From Collinsella sp. (GTDB lineage: Bacteria > Actinomycetota > Coriobacteriia > Coriobacteriales > Coriobacteriaceae), in contig JAHYYJ010000005.1 of NCBI GenBank assembly GCA_019425015.1, forward strand, positions 62,001-126,000: a DNA stretch of 64,000 bases, written 5' to 3'. Below the pieces are notes generated by a model. It was not told the DNA's origin and did no database searches. It saw only the letters and a list, made by a program, of their open reading frames with translations. How positions within the stretch are numbered: the first letter of the stretch is position 1; every line of letters begins with the position of its first letter. Shown here piece by piece: positions 60,018 through 64,000 of this stretch. The translations under genes were made by a program, and so were the position numbers.

Positions 60018-60782
60018 ATGATAGGGATCGGGATCGATATCGGGTCTACGGCGGCTAAGGCTGCCGTGGTCGATGGGGAGGGTTCGGTGGCGTGGACGTG
60101 CGTGCAGCCAACCGGGTTTTCCTCGGTCGATGCTTCCGAGCGGCTGCGCGAGGCACTGGCGGCGGCTGGCTATGACGTGGCTGCCGACGACGTGCGCGTG
60201 ATCGCGACCGGCTACGGCCGTGTCGCCGTGCCCTATGCGCACAAGGTCGTAACCGAGATCACCTGCCACGGCACCGGTGCCGTGCGACTGTTTGGTGACC
60301 ATGGTACCGTGATCGACGTGGGCGGCCAGGACACCAAAGTCATTCAGCTTAAAAGTGGCCGCGTGGCCAAGTTTGCCATGAACGACAAGTGCGCCGCCGG
60401 CACGGGGCGCTTTTTGGAGATCATGGCCGACCGCCTGGGCATTTCCCAGCAGCAGATGGCCGACCTGGCGCGTTCCGGCGAGCCTACCAAGATCAGCAGC
60501 ATGTGCACGGTCTTTGCCGAAAGCGAGGTCATCAGCCTGATCGGTCGCGGTGAGCCGCGCGAGAACATCGCCCGTGGCGTGATCGACAGCGTCGTGTCGC
60601 GCGTGGCGACCATGGCCGGGCAGGCGGCGGGCGCCCCGTACTATCTGACCGGTGGTCTGTGCGAGAACGCTTACGTTGTGGAGCGGTTGGGCGAGCTACT
60701 GGGGTCGCCGGTGACCACCTCGCCCCAGGCTCGCTTTGCCGGAGCGATCGGCGCGGCTGTCCGCGCCGCCGCCTTGGCCTAG
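60018..60782 (+). CDS. ATP-dependent activator (HgdC/BcrA/YjiL type) of the DCCP proteins
   Basis: The 254-residue protein of the BadF/BadG/BcrA/BcrD ASKHA family hydrolyses ATP to push electrons from its [4Fe-4S] cluster to a partner enzyme. It has phosphate-binding DIGSTAAKAAVVDGEG, GYGRVAVPYA and VIDVGGQDTKVIQL. The cluster Cys occur in MNDKCAAGTGRFLE and SSMCTVFAESEVISL; as homodimer, two Cys per subunit bridge one cluster. It follows the two DCCP genes and surely serves them. ATG 60018 follows AGGAGAG. Confidence 0.92.
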   Translation: MIGIGIDIGSTAAKAAVVDGEGSVAWTCVQPTGFSSVDASERLREALAAAGYDVAADDVRVIATGYGRVAVPYAHKVVTEITCHGTGAVRLFGDHGTVIDVGGQDTKVIQLKSGRVAKFAMNDKCAAGTGRFLEIMADRLGISQQQMADLARSGEPTKISSMCTVFAESEVISLIGRGEPRENIARGVIDSVVSRVATMAGQAAGAPYYLTGGLCENAYVVERLGELLGSPVTTSPQARFAGAIGAAVRAAALA

Positions 60783-60796
60783 GGGTGTACCGCGAC

Positions 60797-62014
60797 ATGC
60801 GCATCCTCAATATCACGGCACAAAAACCAGATAGCACCGGCAGCGGCACCTACCTTGCCGCGCTTGTGCGCGAGCAGATCGAGACGGGGCATCGCGCCGC
60901 CGTGCTTTGCGGTGCGGCGCCGGGTGATACCCAAGGCGAGCTGGACCGGCGTGCTGCCGTGTTTGCCGTACCGTTCGAGTCGCCCGAGCTGCCGTTTCCG
61001 ATCTGCGGTATGTCCGATGTCATGCCCTATCCCTCTACACGCTATCGTGACCTGACGCCCTCGATGCTCAAGGCATTTGAGCGGGCATTTGCTGCTGCAA
61101 TCGATCGGGCGGTGGCTGAGTTTCGGCCCGATCTGGTGCTCTGCCATCACCTGTATCTGGTGACCGCATTGGCGCGCGAGTGCGTCCGGGGCGTGCCGGT
61201 TGTCGCCGTGTGCCATTCGACCGATCTGCGCCAGCTGCGTTCGCATGCGCTCGAGCGCGATCGCATCGTAAATGCGGTTCGTCGGCTCGATGCTGTCTTT
61301 GCGCTCCATGCTGAGCAGGCTGAGCAGATTGGCCTGGTGTGCGGCGTCGATGCCGATCGCATCCACGTGATTGGGACGGGCTACGACTATCGCGTCTTCT
61401 GCCGCGACGCAAGCGCGGCGAGGCGGCCGGGATCGCTTGTGTACGTGGGCAAGATTTGCTTTAAAAAGGGCGTCGAGTCGCTGGTTCGAGCCGTGTCATT
61501 GCCGATTGACCATGACGTCCGACCATCTGGCTTGGTACTTGTGGGCGGCCGCGGGGACGATGCCGAGTACGCGCGTATCGAGCGCTTGACCGCGGCCTCG
61601 GATGTGCCGGTGACGCTTGCGGGGCGCCTGGATAGCGATGAACTCGTGCGTGCCTACCGCAGTTCCGACGTCTTTGTGCTGCCTTCGTTTTACGAAGGTT
61701 TGCCGCTCGTGACGATCGAGGCCCTCGCGTGCGGCTGCAAAGTTGTGGCGACCGATTTGCCCGGCGTTCGTCCCTGGATGGAGGCGATGCTTCCCGGTGC
61801 TCCCGTGACGTGGGTGGCGTCGCCGCGTATGACGGATGTCGACACGCCTGTGGCGGCCGACCTTCCGTTGTTTGAGCGCGCACTGGCAGATGCTATCGCG
61901 CAGGCGCTTGCGGCTCCGCCTTCGACGTTCGAGCCGTCGGCGGTCTCTTGGGAAGCGTGCCTGGGGCGTATACTTAAAGTCGTTGATTTGTTGGAAGGGG
62001 GTTCGTATGGCTAA
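60797..62014 (+). CDS. GT4-type glycosyltransferase coupled to selD
   Basis: The 405-residue GT-B fold protein begins MRILNITAQKPDSTGSGTYL, has HLYLVTALARE and CHSTDL in the N-terminal domain. The C-terminal nucleotide-sugar domain reads LVYVGKICFKKGVESLVRAV, FVLPSFYEGLPLVTIEAL with the E-x7-E motif and ATDLPGVRPWME. It starts 14 bases after the activator gene and its stop overlaps selD by eight bases, so it is in the same operon and coupled to selenophosphate synthetase. A role in making a selenosugar, as proposed for SenB, is a hypothesis; a simple cell-envelope enzyme is the alternative. Confidence 0.83.
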   Translation: MRILNITAQKPDSTGSGTYLAALVREQIETGHRAAVLCGAAPGDTQGELDRRAAVFAVPFESPELPFPICGMSDVMPYPSTRYRDLTPSMLKAFERAFAAAIDRAVAEFRPDLVLCHHLYLVTALARECVRGVPVVAVCHSTDLRQLRSHALERDRIVNAVRRLDAVFALHAEQAEQIGLVCGVDADRIHVIGTGYDYRVFCRDASAARRPGSLVYVGKICFKKGVESLVRAVSLPIDHDVRPSGLVLVGGRGDDAEYARIERLTAASDVPVTLAGRLDSDELVRAYRSSDVFVLPSFYEGLPLVTIEALACGCKVVATDLPGVRPWMEAMLPGAPVTWVASPRMTDVDTPVAADLPLFERALADAIAQALAAPPSTFEPSAVSWEACLGRILKVVDLLEGGSYG

Positions 62015-63056
62015 GGACACCATGAGGCTCACGTCCATGACGGCCGCGAGCGGTTGAGCCGCTAAGTTGGCCCCCGGAGCCCTCGCCCAGGTCCTGGGCG
62101 ATTTACCCAATGTGCATAACGACAACTTGCTCGTGGGGTTCGATACCTCCGACGATGCGAGCGTCTTCCGCGTAGGGGAGAACCTTGGCCTCGTGCAGTC
62201 CATCGACTTCTTCCCGCCGATGGTCGACGACCCGTTCCTGTTTGGCCAGATCGCCGCGGCCAACTCGCTGTCGGACATCTACGCCATGGGCGGGCGGCCG
62301 AGCCATGCCATGAACTTGCTGTGCATCCCGAGCTGCCTGGGCGTTGAGGTTGCCGGTCAGATTCTGGCGGGCGGCGCCGACAAGTGCGTCGAGGCGGGTT
62401 GCTCCATCGCGGGCGGTCACACCATCAACGACGACGAGCCCAAGTACGGCCTGTCCGTGAGTGGCTTTGTCACGCTCGACCGCATGCTTGCCAACAGCGG
62501 CGCGCGCGTGGGCGATGTTCTGCTGCTGACCAAGGCGATCGGCTCGGGCATTATCACCACGGCCATTAAGGGCGAGCTTGTCGAGCAGGACGAGGCTGGT
62601 CCCATGTTTGACTCGATGCGCACCCTCAACGAGGCGCCGATTCGCCTGGCTGAGGGACTCGAGCTTCACGGCTGCACCGACATTACGGGCTTTGGTCTGA
62701 TCGGGCACGCGTGCGAGATGGCCGAGGGCTCGGGCGTGCAGATTGAGCTTGCGTCGGGGGCGGTGCCGCTCTTTGACCAGGTGCTCGACATGGCGCGTCT
62801 GGGCATTATCCCCGCTGGCTCCTACCGCAACCAGGACTTCTTTGGCCCGCGCGTGACGGCCGACGAGGATCTTGAGCCAGGCATGTTGGATGCGCTGTAC
62901 GATCCGCAGACATCGGGTGGCTTGCTTATTGCGGCGCCCGCGAGGGATGTGGATGAGCTTGCGCGTCGCCTGGATGCCGAGGGGCGCGTTGCCGCCACAA
63001 TCGGTCGCGTGTGCGAGCCGGTGCCGGGCGGTCCTGCCGTCCACGTTGTCCGCTAG
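62007..63056 (+). CDS. selD: SelD, selenophosphate synthetase, itself a selenoprotein (in-frame UGA)
   Basis: SelD makes selenophosphate from selenide and ATP for selenoproteins and other selenium products. Read from ATG 62007 (GGAAGGGGG six bases upstream), the frame passes through TGA at codon 17 (62055-62057), giving MRLTSMTAASG-U-AAKLAPGAL. The U stands exactly at the catalytic Cys17 of E. coli SelD (GAGCGCKI). The second Cys of that motif is Ala here. Downstream, FDTSDDASVF, FPPMVDDPFLFGQIAAANSLSDIYAMGG and the full AIR-synthase fold are intact to 63056 (350 codons). An automatic caller would start at TTG 62067 and lose the active site. Confidence 0.92.
62055..62100 (+). other. Sec UGA codon and putative bacterial SECIS hairpin
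   Basis: CGCCCAG (62084-62090) pairs perfectly with CTGGGCG (62094-62100) around GTC. The loop begins 33 bases after the UGA with G as first loop base, within the range described for bacterial SECIS elements. SelB should bind it to insert selenocysteine. Confidence 0.75.
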
Positions 63057-63117
63057 CCCGCACGTTTATGTAACTGTTTACCGTTCTCTAGAACGGTTCT
63101 TTCGAAAGGAATTTGCT

Positions 63118-63744
63118 ATGTCTACCAAGATTGAAGTCAATGCCATGGGCGATGCCTGCCCGCTGCCCGTCGTCAAGACGCTTAAGGCGCTCAAACAGCT
63201 CGATGGCGAGGGTGCCGTGGTGACCTCGGTCGATAACGAGACCGCCGTCAAGAACATCTCCAAGATGGCGCAGGAGAAGGGCTGCACGGCCTCGGTCGAG
63301 AAGGTTTCTGACGCCGAGTGGCACGTGACCGTGGCGACCTCTGGCGCCGTTGCCGTGGCCGATCCCGAGCAGGATGGCGCTGCCTTCTGTGATGCCAGCG
63401 CCGGCAAGGGCAAGCTCGTCATTTCCGTCTACACCGACTGCATGGGCCGCGGCGACGACGAGCTGGGCCACAAGCTCATGAAGGCCTTCATCTTTGCCGT
63501 GACGCAGCAGGAGGAGCTGCCCGCGACCATGCTGTTCTATAACGGCGGTGCCAAGCTCACCGTCGAGGGCTCTCCGGTGCTCGATGACCTGAAGGGCCTG
63601 GCCGAGCAGGGTGTCGAGATTCTCACCTGCGGTACCTGCCTGGACCACTTTGGTATTAAAGACCAGCTTGCGGTGGGCGAGGTCACCAACATGTACGTGA
63701 TCGTGGAGAAGATGGAGCAGGCCGTGCGCGTCGTGCGCCCGTAG
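63118..63744 (+). CDS. yedF: YedF family selenium/sulfur-carrier protein (TusA + DsrE domains)
   Basis: The 208-residue protein has an N-terminal TusA-like domain (VNAMGDACPLPVVKTLKAL with the persulfide-type Cys of the CPxP motif) and a C-terminal DsrE-like domain (LVISVYTDCMGRGDDELGHKLMKAF, LPATMLFYNGGAKLTVEGS, VEILTCGTCLDHFGIKDQL). YedF is a known companion of selD in selenium-using bacteria, perhaps delivering Se or S. ATG 63118 follows GAAAGGA. A short inverted repeat (ACCGTT/AACGGT, 63080-63097) lies between it and selD. Confidence 0.92.
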   Translation: MSTKIEVNAMGDACPLPVVKTLKALKQLDGEGAVVTSVDNETAVKNISKMAQEKGCTASVEKVSDAEWHVTVATSGAVAVADPEQDGAAFCDASAGKGKLVISVYTDCMGRGDDELGHKLMKAFIFAVTQQEELPATMLFYNGGAKLTVEGSPVLDDLKGLAEQGVEILTCGTCLDHFGIKDQLAVGEVTNMYVIVEKMEQAVRVVRP

Positions 63745-63763
63745 CGTATTGGTTGGAGTTGCC

Positions 63764-64000
63764 ATGAGGGAGAAGCGCCCGGCGCTTGTCATCACGTTTC
63801 CCACCACGGCGGCCGCCATGGGCTGCGAATCTCTGTGCATCGAGCGCGGTCTTCCCGGACGAACGATTCCCGTGCCCGGGGAGGTCGCTGCCGGCTGCGG
63901 TCTGGCGTGGAAGGCGTTGCCTGCCGATGAGGAACTGCTGCGCGGCGAGCTTGCCGCGGCGGGCGTTCCCACCGAGGGCTTTACCGTGATCGATATGTGG
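63764..64000 (+). CDS. DUF3343 (putative Se/S carrier-like) protein, 5' part
   Basis: The window ends within this ORF, which has 79 codons here. It begins MREKRPALVITFPTTAAAMG and contains RTIPVPGEVAAGCGLAWKA, the pattern of DUF3343, small Se/S-carrier-like proteins that often follow yedF and selD. The Cys in AAGCG is the likely carrier residue. GGAG precedes the ATG. The missing C-terminus may be short, since family members have about 80-100 residues. Confidence 0.82.
   Translation, partial: MREKRPALVITFPTTAAAMGCESLCIERGLPGRTIPVPGEVAAGCGLAWKALPADEELLRGELAAAGVPTEGFTVIDMW

Noticed and set aside
60659..60796. An upstream extension of the glycosyltransferase
   Set aside because: It overlaps the activator gene and has no similarity; the GT fold begins at MRILNITAQ (60797).
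62067..63056. selD starting at TTG 62067
   Set aside because: This start removes the active-site segment, lacks a ribosome binding site, and ignores the well formed frame across the UGA from 62007.

Overview
The window reads as chromosome of an anaerobic, fairly GC-rich actinobacterium of the class Coriobacteriia, most likely Collinsella or a close relative. Supporting this are a division cluster of actinobacterial type (ftsW-murG-murC-murB-ftsQ-ftsZ with pgeF, yggS, sepF, yggT and divIVA), oxygen-sensitive enzymes (ThiC, a serine/cysteine dehydratase-type Fe-S protein, double-cubane-cluster proteins with their activator) and selenocysteine use. The genus is inferred from gene content and style, not from a marker comparison. 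No rRNA, tRNA, CRISPR array, transposase or phage gene was seen. The sequence starts inside ftsW and ends inside a DUF3343 gene.

Layout. 1-14.8 kb: cell wall and division genes, interrupted by a pstSCAB-phoU phosphate uptake operon between pgeF and yggS. 14.9-17.4 kb (minus strand): nitroreductase, a PhoU-like Pap protein and a PiT phosphate permease. 17.7-21.5 kb: a small unknown protein, a Bax inhibitor-1 family membrane protein, a PARG-like protein, an SGNH hydrolase and a pentapeptide-repeat protein. 21.6-27.0 kb: thiD and thiC with a TPP riboswitch, yaaA and an M18 aminopeptidase. 27.2-29.9 kb: polA. 30.1-32.5 kb: a LacI-type regulator diverging from an epimerase/RpiB pair. 33.6-37.2 kb: arginine genes argG and argH, with an Arg-rich leader peptide and an attenuator-like region before argG. 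37.5-43.1 kb: ndk, a second rpiB, a cysteine desulfidase/serine dehydratase-type protein, HAD phosphatase, rpsA and RNase P RNA. 43.4-51.2 kb: yigZ family, a C_GCAxxG_C_C protein, O-acetylhomoserine sulfhydrylase, MFS transporter, xpt, a GGQ release-factor-like protein, a diacylglycerol kinase-type protein and a ClC channel. 51.4-56.9 kb: molybdenum cofactor genes moeA and mogA and a molybdate transporter modABC. 57.0-64.0 kb: two double-cubane-cluster proteins, their ATP-dependent activator, a glycosyltransferase, selD, yedF and DUF3343.

The most notable region is the last 7 kb. selD carries an in-frame UGA at its catalytic position, followed by a hairpin that fits a bacterial SECIS, so the selenophosphate synthetase is itself a selenoprotein. 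Its start overlaps the stop of a GT4 glycosyltransferase, and yedF and DUF3343 follow. This selenium block lies directly behind the DCCP redox genes. Two covarying copies of a structured repeat of about 105 bases sit between the DCCP genes and the activator gene.

The second highlight is the argG leader: a 24-codon ORF with a strong ribosome binding site and six arginines in its last ten codons, followed by overlapping hairpins ending in a T-run. This has the form of ribosome-mediated transcription attenuation.
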